A stretch of 64,000 bases of DNA from Anaeromassilibacillus sp. An250 (GTDB taxonomy: Bacteria; Bacillota; Clostridia; Oscillospirales; Acutalibacteraceae): NCBI RefSeq assembly GCF_002159845.1, contig NZ_NFJK01000004.1, forward strand, positions 1 to 64,000, given 5' to 3'. This document shows, piece after piece, positions 28,261 to 36,952 of the stretch (position 1 is its first letter; the number at the start of each line of letters is the position of its first letter). Position numbers and translations under genes: made by a program. The notes beneath the pieces were generated by a model that had not been told where the DNA came from, ran no database searches, and saw only the letters and a list, made by a program, of their open reading frames with translations.

Positions 28261-28746
28261 GCTTTATCGGCTTTCGCGCAGCCAAGACACAGCCCTATAG
28301 AAGCACGGGGCCACCGGCGGAAAGGTATGTACGAAGTGGGGAAGGGGCCTTTTCCTGGAGAGGCATAGCCCTGCCCGGATGAGGATTGCGCACAGATTTG
28401 GAAATTAGAGGGGCTAGCTAGGGGCCTTTCTGAAGCAGGCCTTGTCCCTCCAGAAAGGGCAGAGGGACGGGCGGGACCCCCTTGGGGAGCAGGACCGGCA
28501 AAAAAGGCTTATTGCCTGCGGGGCGCAAGCAATAAGCCTTTCCCAATCCTCCCAATGCATTCGGGCCGAACCCCTTTTATTGGAAGGTGTGTTGTTGCGG
28601 GAAGCCCGATAAAAGGTTTCCTCAAGGGCATCGGAGATGGGCTGCGTGGAAATGGACGGCTGTCCACACAGGGCACGTCCGGTGACGCCGGCCCTCAGGG
28701 TGGTAAACAGCGGCATGCCCTTTGGCCAACCGTTACCAGGCGGCCT
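28261..28746. other. Intergenic region between converging genes
   Basis: No supported gene in about 490 bases. It holds the minus-strand terminator at 28499-28541. Confidence 0.55.
28499..28541 (-). terminator. Terminator of the queT-trkH direction
   Basis: A 13-bp perfect stem (28503-28515 and 28529-28541) followed, on the minus strand, by a run of six or more T. It lies 205 bases past the trkH stop. Confidence 0.85.
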
Positions 28747-30129
28747 TTATCCGACGACGATTTTGCCTTCTGGCAGGATAGCCCCTTTGTTGCGGGCACG
28801 CTTGATCGCGATGGCCAAGGCAAGGGAAATAGGGCCAACGCGCCCGATGAACATTGTCAAACTCAAGACAAATTTTGAAATCCAATTTAAGGTCGGAGTT
28901 AAGCTGGCGGTCAGGCCGACGGTGCCAAATGCGGAGGTTGCTTCAAAAAGGGCGTCAATCGCGCTGATTGGATGGTCGTTTGTGGCAAGGATAACCCCTG
29001 TGGCAAAAAAGACGACCAACATCGAGACAGTTGTAATGGACAAGGCGCGGTAAACAGTGCCCTTTTCAATCCGGCGATGGTTTAACGTGGTATCTTCTTT
29101 ACCAAACATGACGCTGACGACCGTAGCCACCAAGACTACGAATGTAGTCACCTTAATACCGCCGCCGGTACCGGCAGGCGCCGCACCGATGAACATCAAG
29201 ATAACCGTCAGGAGTTTTGTGATATCGTGCTCACTGGCGATATCTACAGAGGCGAAACCCGCTGTACGTGCGCTGGTCGATTGGAAGAAGGAGACCAACA
29301 ACTTTTGGAAGAAATTTTTCCCCTCCAGTGTGTTGTTCCATTCAAAAGCAAGGAAACCAACCGTACCGATGACAAGCAGGGCGACCGTCATGCAGATGGC
29401 GACGCGGGAATGCAGGTTTAGCGGCAAGCGTTTTTTCTTTTTCAAGCTGGGGAACAGCTTTGCATAATAAATATTATGGATCACAATAAATCCGAGGCCG
29501 CCCACAATGATCAATAGGGCCACAGGAATGCAAACTAATGGATCGTTCGCATATCCGATTAAGCTGTTGTCCGGCTTTTCAAAGCCAAGGATGTCAAAAC
29601 CGGCATTGCAAAAAGCAGATATGGCGGTAAACACGGAGATCCATATTCCATGGGCGCCAAATTTGGGGACAAAACGGAGTGCAAGAACGGCTGCCCCGAT
29701 CAACTCGCTGCTAAAGGTGAAGATCAAAATGGTCCGAACCAATTGATAGACGTCCATCGTATCACCGGAGGTGTTTTCCGACGCGAGCTGCAATTCGCGC
29801 AAGCCCAGCTTCCGGCGGGCGAGGAGAGTAAAGCCCGTTGTGAAGGTAATCACACCCAGGCCGCCGGTCTGGATCAAGAGGATAATCACAACCTGCCCGA
29901 ACACGTTCCAGTGGGTCCAGGTGTCAAATGTGACCAGGCCGGTTACGCAGGTCGCGGAGGTCGCGGTAAACAGCGCGTCGATCACGGCGGTGAATTGCCC
30001 GCTGCGGCTTGTGATGGGGAGCGTCAGAAGCGTTGTACCGATCATGATCACAACAAAAAAGCTGACGACAATCAATCGGACGGGGGGGACAGATTTTAGA
30101 CGTTTGAATAAGGAAAAGCTTTCTTGCAA
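28747..30129 (-). CDS. TrkH/KtrB-type potassium transporter membrane subunit
   Basis: A 460-residue membrane channel-like protein that carries potassium, gated by RCK proteins such as the two encoded at 23624-25110. The four pore-loop segments are visible in order: 'ATSATCVTGL', 'AISAFCNAGFD', 'STSARTAGF' and 'ATSAFGTVGL'. The Gly-rich hinge 'GAAPAGTGGGIK' of the third repeat is also present. Length fits KtrB rather than the longer TrkH. An open GTG start exists at 30138, but it overlaps the near-perfect ribosome site GAGGTGATC (30141-30133), so TTG 30129 six bases beyond it is the better start. queT lies 66 bases upstream on the same strand. Confidence 0.93.
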   Translation of the reverse strand: MQESFSLFKRLKSVPPVRLIVVSFFVVIMIGTTLLTLPITSRSGQFTAVIDALFTATSATCVTGLVTFDTWTHWNVFGQVVIILLIQTGGLGVITFTTGFTLLARRKLGLRELQLASENTSGDTMDVYQLVRTILIFTFSSELIGAAVLALRFVPKFGAHGIWISVFTAISAFCNAGFDILGFEKPDNSLIGYANDPLVCIPVALLIIVGGLGFIVIHNIYYAKLFPSLKKKKRLPLNLHSRVAICMTVALLVIGTVGFLAFEWNNTLEGKNFFQKLLVSFFQSTSARTAGFASVDIASEHDITKLLTVILMFIGAAPAGTGGGIKVTTFVVLVATVVSVMFGKEDTTLNHRRIEKGTVYRALSITTVSMLVVFFATGVILATNDHPISAIDALFEATSAFGTVGLTASLTPTLNWISKFVLSLTMFIGRVGPISLALAIAIKRARNKGAILPEGKIVVG

Positions 30130-30195
30130 TTCGATCACCTCGAAATAGTCTTGTGGTTGACAGTTTATGTTCAGGACAGCCAGTTTTGGCTGCCC

Positions 30196-30741
30196 TTAAC
30201 GGCTGGATAGGCGAAGCGGTCCATCGGTCAAATAGCGGGAAAGCCCTGTGCGTTCCATGAATACCGCCAGGGGCAAACCTAAGATATAGCAAACAGCCAG
30301 CTCCCCCAAGCCGACGGAAAGCGCAGAAGCGGCAAAACCGGCCCAAAGGAAACCTTCTGGGGCAAAGAACGCGATTTCTGCGCCGACGATGACGGCGTTA
30401 AAAACGACCGGCGGCAATGGCGCCAGCCAAGGGATATGTTTGATCCTTACATTCCGCAACATGTGGGTGGCTATGGCTGCCAATAGAGTGGCAAGCGTGC
30501 CAAAAATCATATCGGCCGCCCCATACCCACTGAACAGGTTGCTCAGCAGGCATCCAATGGTCAGCCCAGGGATTGCTGCGGGTGTGAACAAGGGTAAAAT
30601 GGTGAGCGCTTCGGAAAACCGGAATTGGACCGGCCCATAGGCCAGGTTCATGGTGGCGGCCAGAAGCGTCAGGACCGTGTAGATGGCGGCAATCATGGCG
30701 CCCTGCGCCAGGAAAACCGTGCTTCGGGTTTGTTTTTTCAT
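30196..30741 (-). CDS. queT: QueT-type queuosine precursor transporter
   Basis: A 181-residue integral membrane protein of the QueT family (COG4708), an ECF-transporter substrate component for a queuosine precursor such as preQ1. About five or six hydrophobic helices are visible. The family N-terminal stretch 'GAMIAAIYTVLTLLAATMNL' is present, followed by 'YGPVQFRFSEALTILPLFTP', which is highly characteristic. ATG 30741 follows GGAGG by about seven bases. A preQ1-I-like leader sits directly upstream, which supports the function. The shared ECF energy module is not in the window. The potassium transporter gene follows on the same strand without an obvious terminator. Confidence 0.92.
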   Translation of the reverse strand: MKKQTRSTVFLAQGAMIAAIYTVLTLLAATMNLAYGPVQFRFSEALTILPLFTPAAIPGLTIGCLLSNLFSGYGAADMIFGTLATLLAAIATHMLRNVRIKHIPWLAPLPPVVFNAVIVGAEIAFFAPEGFLWAGFAASALSVGLGELAVCYILGLPLAVFMERTGLSRYLTDGPLRLSSR

Positions 30742-30751
30742 TTGAGATTCC

Positions 30752-30790
30752 TCCGTAGTTTTCTTTTAGGTCAGGAGTTTGCGACTGACC
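30752..30790 (-). promoter_or_regulatory. preQ1-I-like riboswitch upstream of queT
   Basis: On the minus strand, GGTCAG (30790-30785) pairs with CTGACC (30774-30769) around a 10-base loop that starts UCGCA and ends in C, as in the Thermoanaerobacter tengcongensis preQ1-I aptamer. An A-rich tail (UAAAAGAAAACUACGG) runs into the ribosome site, so GG of the tail can pair with loop C residues to hide it. The tail is two bases longer than in that aptamer. The match was made from memory of the aptamer. Confidence 0.6.
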
Positions 30791-31031
30791 GGTGCCCAGC
30801 CCGCATGATCCATGCTGGACGGCCCCTATAATGTACTACAATTCGCGGAGAAAAGCAAGGTAAAAATGAACATTTTGTGAATCGTTTTAGCGGAGGGCAA
30901 TGGCTCCCCGCAGCGCGTCGTTTTTGTGGCGGCCGCGGTTTCCGGAGGCAGGCGAAAACCCACGAAAAAACCGGGTGTTTTGCAGGGGATAGCCTGCGGA
31001 ATTTTGGGTGCGTATACCTTGTATAAAGCAC
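30791..31031. other. Upstream region of queT
   Basis: No gene. A minus-strand promoter candidate, TTGCTT with a 17-base spacer and TACATT, lies around 30830-30860 (minus strand), about 100 bases ahead of queT. Confidence 0.4.
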
Positions 31032-31062
31032 AAAAAAGCCAAGCGCATGAATGCGCTTGGCT
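31032..31062 (-). terminator. Terminator after the CorC/HlyC-like gene
   Basis: A perfect 12-bp stem (31037-31048 and 31051-31062) with, on the minus strand, six T directly after it. Confidence 0.9.
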
Positions 31063-31122
31063 GGTATCAGAATTGCCTATATAGAATGTTGGCACCCCCT
31101 GGGCATCCGGATTGGGATGCGG

Positions 31123-32520
31123 TCAGGATGCTTCTTCTTCCTCCGCCTTTGGCGGGACGTGCTTTTCGATCAGGATCTTCGCAATCCGGCGGTCGTCCAC
31201 CGCCAGGACGGTCAAGGTCAAGCAGTCGATGTCGATGCTCGGATGTTCCTCCGGCTTTGGGATGCGCCCCAGGTTTTCCACCATAAGGCCCGCGATGGTG
31301 TCGTATTCGCCCTCCGGCAGTTCGACGCCCACAAGGTCGGAAATTTCGTCGATCGGCGTGGTGCCGTCCACGGTAAACTTGTTCTCGTCCACCTGATAGA
31401 TGTCCTCTTCCTCGTGGTCGTATTCGTCCTGGATATTGCCCACGATGGATTCCATCAGATCCTCCATGGTGATGAGGCCCTCGGTGCCGCCGTATTCGTC
31501 CACAATGATGGCGATTTGCAGCTTGCGCTCGATCATTTCAGTGAGGAGCTGGCTGCACTGCTTGGTCTCCGGGACGAAATAGACGCTCCGCATCAGGCTG
31601 GTCAGCGGGATGTGGTCGTCCGTCTGCTTCCCAACGTATTTTAAAAGGTCTTTCACATAGATAATCCCGATGATGTTGTCGAGATCCTCGTGGTATACGG
31701 GGATGCGGGAAAAGCCGTCTTCCAAAGAGAGGTTCACAACATCCTGGATGGTTGCGGTGTCCTCCACCGCAGTGATGTCCGTACGGTGCGTCATCGCCTC
31801 GTCGATGGTCGCGTCGCTGAAATCGAAGATGTTCGAGATCATGTCCTTGGCGCTCTCCCCGATCACGCCGGTTTCTTCGCCCTGGTCCACCATCATGAGG
31901 ATTTCTTCCTCGGTGACCGTCTGTTCATCTTTGTTGGGGTCATATCCCATCAATTTGAGCACGAAATTGGTCGATGCGGTCAGGAAGGAGATAAACGGGT
32001 GGAAGATGGAGGAGACGGCGTTTAAAATGCCGGAGAATTTAAAGGAAAGCGATTCCGCCCGCTGCATAGCGATCTTTTTCGGCACCAATTCGCCGAAGAT
32101 CAACGAAAAATAGGAGAGCAGCAGGGTGACTAGGACGGTGGACACGCCAAAGAGGATATCGTGCGAAATGGGTATGAACGATAGCGCGTCGGCCAGTTTC
32201 CCGGCAAATGTTTGCGAAGCCGCTGCTGAGGTCAAGAAACCTGCCAATGTTACGCCGACCTGGATGGTGGCCAAAAAACGGCTGGAATCCTTGGTGAGCT
32301 TGAGGACGCGCTTAGCGCGCTTATCGCCCTCCTCTGCCATTTTGCGGACCTTGTTGTCGTTCAGGGTGATGACTGCGATCTCAGACGCTGCGAAAAACGC
32401 ATTGACCAAGATCAAGATAATCAGCAGGATAATGGAAAACACAGAGAAGGATGATTCCGCCTGGGCGGGTTGGACACTCGTTGACAGCGGCCATAAATGG
32501 CCTGCGGGTTCCGGAGGCAT
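31123..32520 (-). CDS. CorC/HlyC-type membrane protein with CBS domains
   Basis: A 465-residue protein of the CNNM/CorC (hemolysin C-like) family, linked to magnesium or cobalt efflux. A DUF21 transmembrane domain covers about residues 20-200 ('ILVNAFFAASEIAVITLNDN', 'SLIFGELVPKKIAMQRAE'). A CBS pair follows ('EDGFSRIPVYHEDLDNIIGI', 'IVDEYGGTEGLITMEDLME'). A C-terminal CorC_HlyC domain ends the protein ('GEYDTIAGLMVENLGRIP'). I prefer ATG 32520; an earlier ATG at 32559 has no ribosome site and sits in a small hairpin, while AAAGGGG lies about 12 bases before 32520. The gene runs opposite to nifJ, sharing the intergenic region. Confidence 0.9.
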   Translation of the reverse strand: MPPEPAGHLWPLSTSVQPAQAESSFSVFSIILLIILILVNAFFAASEIAVITLNDNKVRKMAEEGDKRAKRVLKLTKDSSRFLATIQVGVTLAGFLTSAAASQTFAGKLADALSFIPISHDILFGVSTVLVTLLLSYFSLIFGELVPKKIAMQRAESLSFKFSGILNAVSSIFHPFISFLTASTNFVLKLMGYDPNKDEQTVTEEEILMMVDQGEETGVIGESAKDMISNIFDFSDATIDEAMTHRTDITAVEDTATIQDVVNLSLEDGFSRIPVYHEDLDNIIGIIYVKDLLKYVGKQTDDHIPLTSLMRSVYFVPETKQCSQLLTEMIERKLQIAIIVDEYGGTEGLITMEDLMESIVGNIQDEYDHEEEDIYQVDENKFTVDGTTPIDEISDLVGVELPEGEYDTIAGLMVENLGRIPKPEEHPSIDIDCLTLTVLAVDDRRIAKILIEKHVPPKAEEEEAS

Positions 32521-32559
32521 AAATAAATTTTTCCCCTTTCGGCAGGTGAAAACCTGCAT

Positions 32560-32884
32560 AGTATAAGAATAGTATGGTGATTCTTATTTTAGCCTATACC
32601 GAGGGGAGCTGTCAATCGCGATACAGCGGCATAATCCCTACGGAACGCCCATTTTGAAAAGTTATGCGCCGCTAGGGCGTTTTGGCGGAGCAAAGAGGAT
32701 TGGCCCGGCCTGGGAAAGAAATTTTTCTATGGGGGCAAAACGAATATTCTGCGGAATTCTCTGGATAAATCCGGTTTTTTTCCTTTACATGCGCCATAAA
32801 AGATGCTAAAATTTAGATTGGTACAGTGTGGGTGTAAATTGTACCGGGAGATTACAAGATCCTTAAAAGGAGGAAAATATTAGA
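32560..32884. promoter_or_regulatory. Divergent region upstream of nifJ
   Basis: 325 bases without a gene. Besides the nifJ promoter it has an inverted repeat, GGTACA (32820-32825) with TGTACC (32840-32845), just past the transcription start. That is a possible repressor site or leader hairpin. Confidence 0.5.
32784..32812 (+). promoter_or_regulatory. Promoter of nifJ
   Basis: TTTACA (32784-32789), a 17-base spacer and TAAAAT (32807-32812), about 70 bases before the start codon. Confidence 0.65.
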
Positions 32885-35800
32885 ATGGCAAGACAAAGAA
32901 AAACCATGGACGGCAATACCGCCACCGCGCATGTATCGTATGCGTTTACGGACGTTGCCGCAATCTATCCGATCACCCCGTCTTCCCCGATGGCGGATGA
33001 GACGGACAAGTACGCTGCTGCAAACAGAAAGAATCTTTTCGGAAGAGAAGTACAGGTTACGGAGATGCAGTCCGAAGCAGGCGCTGCCGGTGCAGTGCAC
33101 GGTTCCCTCGCGGCTGGCGCTTTGACCACCACTTACACCGCTTCCCAGGGGTTGCTCCTGATGATCCCGAATATGTATAAGATCGCAGGCGAATTCCTTC
33201 CGAGCGTTATTCATTGCTCCGCCCGTTCGCTGTCGACTCATGCGCTGTGCATCTTCGGCGATCACTCCGACGTGTATGCATGCCGCCAGACCGGCTATGC
33301 GATGCTCTGCTCCAACAGCCCCCAAGAGGCTATGGACCTGGGCGCTGTAGCGCACCTTGCTGCTATTAAGGGCCGCGTGCCGTTCCTCCATTTCTTCGAC
33401 GGCTTCCGGACATCCCACGAGATTCAGAAGATTGAAGTATGGGATTACAAAGATCTGGCCGACATGCTCGATTGGGATGCGGTTGATGCGTTCCGCCGCC
33501 GTTCCCTGAACCCGGAGCATCCGGTCACCCGCGGCACTGCGCAGAACGACGACACGTTCTTCCAGGCGAGCGAGGCTGGCAACAAATATTACGACGAGCT
33601 GCCGGCCGTTGTGGTTGACTACATGAACCAGGTCAATGCAAAGATCGGCACCGATTACAAGCCCTTCAACTACTATGGCGCACCGGACGCAGAGCGCGTG
33701 ATCGTCGCCATGGGTTCCGTCTGCGAATGCGCAGAAGAAGTGGTTGACTATCTGAACGCTGCCGGCGACAAGGTTGGCCTTGTAAAGGTTCACCTCTATC
33801 GTCCGTTTGTAGCGGAGTATCTGACGGACGTCCTGCCGGAGACGGTGAAGACGATTTCCGTTCTCGACCGCACCAGAGAGCCCGGTTCCATCGGCGAGCC
33901 GCTGTATCTGGATGTGCTGGCTGCTCTGTCCGGCACGAAGTTCGGCACCGTGAAGGTTTACACCGGCCGCTATGGCCTCGGTTCCAAGGATACCACCCCG
34001 GGCCAGATCGTCGCTGTATACCGCAACATGGAGTCCGAGACCCCGAAGAAGCGCTTCACCATCGGCATCGTGGACGATGTGACCAACCTCTCCCTTGAGA
34101 TCAAGGAGAACCCGGACACCACGCCGAAGGGCATCACCTCCTGCAAGTTCTGGGGCCTGGGCGCAGACGGCACCGTCGGCGCAAACAAGAACTCCATCAA
34201 GATCATCGGCGACCACACCGATATGTATGCACAGGGCTATTTTGCCTATGACTCCAAGAAGTCCGGCGGCCTGACGGTTTCTCACCTGCGTTTTGGCGAC
34301 AAGCCGATCAAGTCCACCTATTATATCAGCCAGGCTGACTTCGTAGCCTGCCATAAGCCGTCCTATGTCAACGAGTATGACATGGTTCAGGACGTTAAGC
34401 CGGGCGGCAGCTTCCTGCTGAACTGCCTGTGGAGCGATGAAGAGCTTGACCAGCACCTGCCGGCCAAGATGAAGAAGTATATCGCGGACAACAACATCAA
34501 CTTCTACACCATCGACGGTGTGAAGCTGGGCAAGGAGATCGGCCTGGGTGGCCGCATCAACACCATCCTGCAGTCCGCATTCTTCAGCATCGCAAACATC
34601 ATCCCGAAGGACCAGGCGATCCAGTACATGAAGGACGCCGCTACCAAGTCCTACAGCAAGAAGGGCGAGAAGATCGTCGCCATGAACCACGAGGCCATCG
34701 AGCGCGGCGCGAACGAGTACCACAAGGTCAATGTGCCGGAGTCCTGGAAGAACGCCGTGGACGAGGCGAAGGCCGACGTTGCCATCGAGGGCAATGCGGA
34801 CACCGTGGCATATGTCAAGAACTTCTTGAATCCCTGCAACAAATACAAAGGCAATGAACTGCCGGTTTCCACGTTTGTCGACCTCGGCATGGAGGACGGC
34901 ACGGCTCCGGCTGGCTCTTCCGCTTACGAGAAGCGCTGCATTGCAATCGATATTCCGGAATGGAACCCGCAGAACTGCATCCAGTGTAACTTCTGCTCCT
35001 ATGTCTGCCCGCACGCGGTTATCCGCCCGGTCGCTCTGACAGAGGAAGAGGCCGCCAATGCACCGGCTGGCATGAAGTACAAGGACATGACCGGCATGCC
35101 GGGCATGAAGTTCGCAATGACCATTTCCGCGATGGACTGCTCCGGCTGCGGTTCCTGCGCACAGGTTTGCCCGGGCATGAAGGGCGAGAAGGCGCTCGTC
35201 ATGAAGCCGATGGAGACCCAGCTGCAGAGCCAGGAAGGCTTCGAATATGGCCGCAAGATTGGCCCGAAACAGGAAGTCATCGACAAGTTCAAGGAGACCA
35301 CCGTCAAGGGCAGCCAGTTCAAGCAGCCGCTGCTTGAATTCTCCGGCGCCTGCGCAGGCTGCGGCGAGACCCCGTATGCTAAGCTGGTCACCCAGCTGTT
35401 CGGCGACAGAATGTATATCGCCAACGCAACGGGCTGCTCCTCCATCTGGGGCGGTTCCGCACCGGCTACTCCGTACACCCGCAACGAGAAGGGACATGGC
35501 CCGGCATGGTCCAACTCCCTGTTTGAAGATAACGCAGAGTTCGGCTACGGCATGACGCTCGCTCAGAAGGCGATCCGCGGCAGATTGGCCGAATATGTTG
35601 AGCAGATCGCAGCTTCCGATAAGTCCTCCGCGGAGATGAAGGAAGCTTGCAAGAACTATCTGGATACCTTCGACGACAGCAAGCTTAACCGTGCGGCGAC
35701 CGACGCTCTGATTCCGGAGCTGGAGAAGGCTGCTGCGGCTGGCTGCGAGCTGTCCCAGAAGACCTTGAAGGACAAAGACTTCCTCGCGAAGAAGTCCATG

Positions 35801-36451
35801 TGGATCTTCGGCGGCGACGGCTGGGCATATGACATCGGCTTCGGCGGCCTGGATCACGTCATCGCTTCCGGCGAGAACGTCAACATCCTGGTATTCGACA
35901 CCGAGGTTTATTCCAACACCGGCGGCCAGGCTTCCAAGTCCACCCCGATCGGCTCCGTGGCACAGTTCGCGGCAACCGGTAAGGCGACGAAGAAGAAGGA
36001 CCTCCCGGCTATCGCAATGAGCTATGGCTATGTCTATGTTGCTCACGTTGCAATGGGCGCTGACTACAACCAGTGCATCAAGGCGATCACCGAGGCAGAA
36101 AGCTACAACGGCCCGTCCCTCATCATTGCGTATGCTCCCTGCATCAACCACGGCATCAAGGGCGGCATGAGCATTGCACAGAAGGAAGAGAAGAAGGCAG
36201 TTGAGGCTGGCTACTGGCAGAACTTCCGCTATGATCCGAGACTCAAGGAAGAGGGCAAGAATCCGTTCCATCTCGACAGCAAGGCGCCGACCGCCAGCTA
36301 TCGTGACTTCATCATGGGCGAGGTTCGTTACAACTCCCTGACCCGTGCGTTCCCGGAGCGTGCAGAGAAGCTCTTCACAGAGGCAGAGAAGGTCGCGAAG
36401 GAGAACTACGAGCACCTCGAGAAGCTCTCCAAGGGCGAAATCGCAGAATAA
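32885..36451 (+). CDS. nifJ: Pyruvate:ferredoxin (flavodoxin) oxidoreductase
   Basis: A 1188-residue single-chain enzyme that turns pyruvate and CoA into acetyl-CoA, CO2 and reduced ferredoxin, the central step of clostridial fermentation. The N-terminal half has the pyruvate-binding part ('FTDVAAIYPITPSSPMADET') and the CoA/transketolase-like domain. Two 4Fe-4S motifs follow: C698-x2-C701-x2-C704-x3-C708 and C752-x2-C755-x2-C758-x3-C762. The thiamine diphosphate site is G977-D-G979 in 'GGDGWAYDIGFGG', with 'EVYSNTGGQASKSTP' after it. Further cysteines in 'GACAGCGETPY' fit the proximal cluster. Length matches the family. AAGGAGG precedes ATG 32885. Strong codon bias suggests high expression. 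Confidence 0.97.
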   Translation: MARQRKTMDGNTATAHVSYAFTDVAAIYPITPSSPMADETDKYAAANRKNLFGREVQVTEMQSEAGAAGAVHGSLAAGALTTTYTASQGLLLMIPNMYKIAGEFLPSVIHCSARSLSTHALCIFGDHSDVYACRQTGYAMLCSNSPQEAMDLGAVAHLAAIKGRVPFLHFFDGFRTSHEIQKIEVWDYKDLADMLDWDAVDAFRRRSLNPEHPVTRGTAQNDDTFFQASEAGNKYYDELPAVVVDYMNQVNAKIGTDYKPFNYYGAPDAERVIVAMGSVCECAEEVVDYLNAAGDKVGLVKVHLYRPFVAEYLTDVLPETVKTISVLDRTREPGSIGEPLYLDVLAALSGTKFGTVKVYTGRYGLGSKDTTPGQIVAVYRNMESETPKKRFTIGIVDDVTNLSLEIKENPDTTPKGITSCKFWGLGADGTVGANKNSIKIIGDHTDMYAQGYFAYDSKKSGGLTVSHLRFGDKPIKSTYYISQADFVACHKPSYVNEYDMVQDVKPGGSFLLNCLWSDEELDQHLPAKMKKYIADNNINFYTIDGVKLGKEIGLGGRINTILQSAFFSIANIIPKDQAIQYMKDAATKSYSKKGEKIVAMNHEAIERGANEYHKVNVPESWKNAVDEAKADVAIEGNADTVAYVKNFLNPCNKYKGNELPVSTFVDLGMEDGTAPAGSSAYEKRCIAIDIPEWNPQNCIQCNFCSYVCPHAVIRPVALTEEEAANAPAGMKYKDMTGMPGMKFAMTISAMDCSGCGSCAQVCPGMKGEKALVMKPMETQLQSQEGFEYGRKIGPKQEVIDKFKETTVKGSQFKQPLLEFSGACAGCGETPYAKLVTQLFGDRMYIANATGCSSIWGGSAPATPYTRNEKGHGPAWSNSLFEDNAEFGYGMTLAQKAIRGRLAEYVEQIAASDKSSAEMKEACKNYLDTFDDSKLNRAATDALIPELEKAAAAGCELSQKTLKDKDFLAKKSMWIFGGDGWAYDIGFGGLDHVIASGENVNILVFDTEVYSNTGGQASKSTPIGSVAQFAATGKATKKKDLPAIAMSYGYVYVAHVAMGADYNQCIKAITEAESYNGPSLIIAYAPCINHGIKGGMSIAQKEEKKAVEAGYWQNFRYDPRLKEEGKNPFHLDSKAPTASYRDFIMGEVRYNSLTRAFPERAEKLFTEAEKVAKENYEHLEKLSKGEIAE

Positions 36452-36493
36452 ATCGCATTCCCCCAGCAAATCCCTTTTTGACACAACAGGTGA

Positions 36494-36529
36494 AATCCCC
36501 TGCTGCATCACGCAGCAGGGGATTTTTTA
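36494..36529 (+). terminator. Terminator of nifJ
   Basis: A 13-bp perfect stem (36494-36506 and 36512-36524), then a T-rich tail. Confidence 0.93.
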
Positions 36530-36952
36530 TGTTGCAATAGGAAATACGATTGAAACCCAATATTTGGTTTTGTTTTCCCATATCATTTTCAGAATCGTTG
36601 GAACATCCTCGAGAACTCCAACGGAGCATCCAGGAACGCAGAAACCTTACACCACGCCAGAAATGATGGCGCACTCCATGCTTTAAAATACGGTTCTGCA
36701 CGTAACACTGCTGCTGGGGGAGGTACCGCATCAAAGAAATCCAATAGGGATATAACAAATAGATATATTAATTTAAATTATACAATTTGTATATATACAA
36801 TCGAAGAACCGGCGGCTTTGAAAATCCAAGCCGCTGGTTCTCTGACAATTGTATTTCCGTAGGAATGGTACATTCAAGAGATCATAAAAGCGAATGAGCG
36901 ATTTGTTTTTAAATGTCTGCGGGGTAAAAATACATGATACATGGAAGATTTC
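36530..36952. other. AT-rich intergenic stretch
   Basis: About 420 bases with no supported gene, much richer in A+T than its surroundings (notably 36740-36800). A 13-bp hairpin with one G-T pair lies at 36806-36840 but lacks a T run, so it is not a standard terminator. Confidence 0.5.

Noticed and set aside
28414-28716. Small minus-strand frame beyond the trkH stop
   Set aside because: It runs over the terminator hairpin and has no ribosome site or protein-like composition.
32852-36511. Long minus-strand open frame opposite nifJ
   Set aside because: Shadow of the strongly biased nifJ codons; no recognisable motif or ribosome site.
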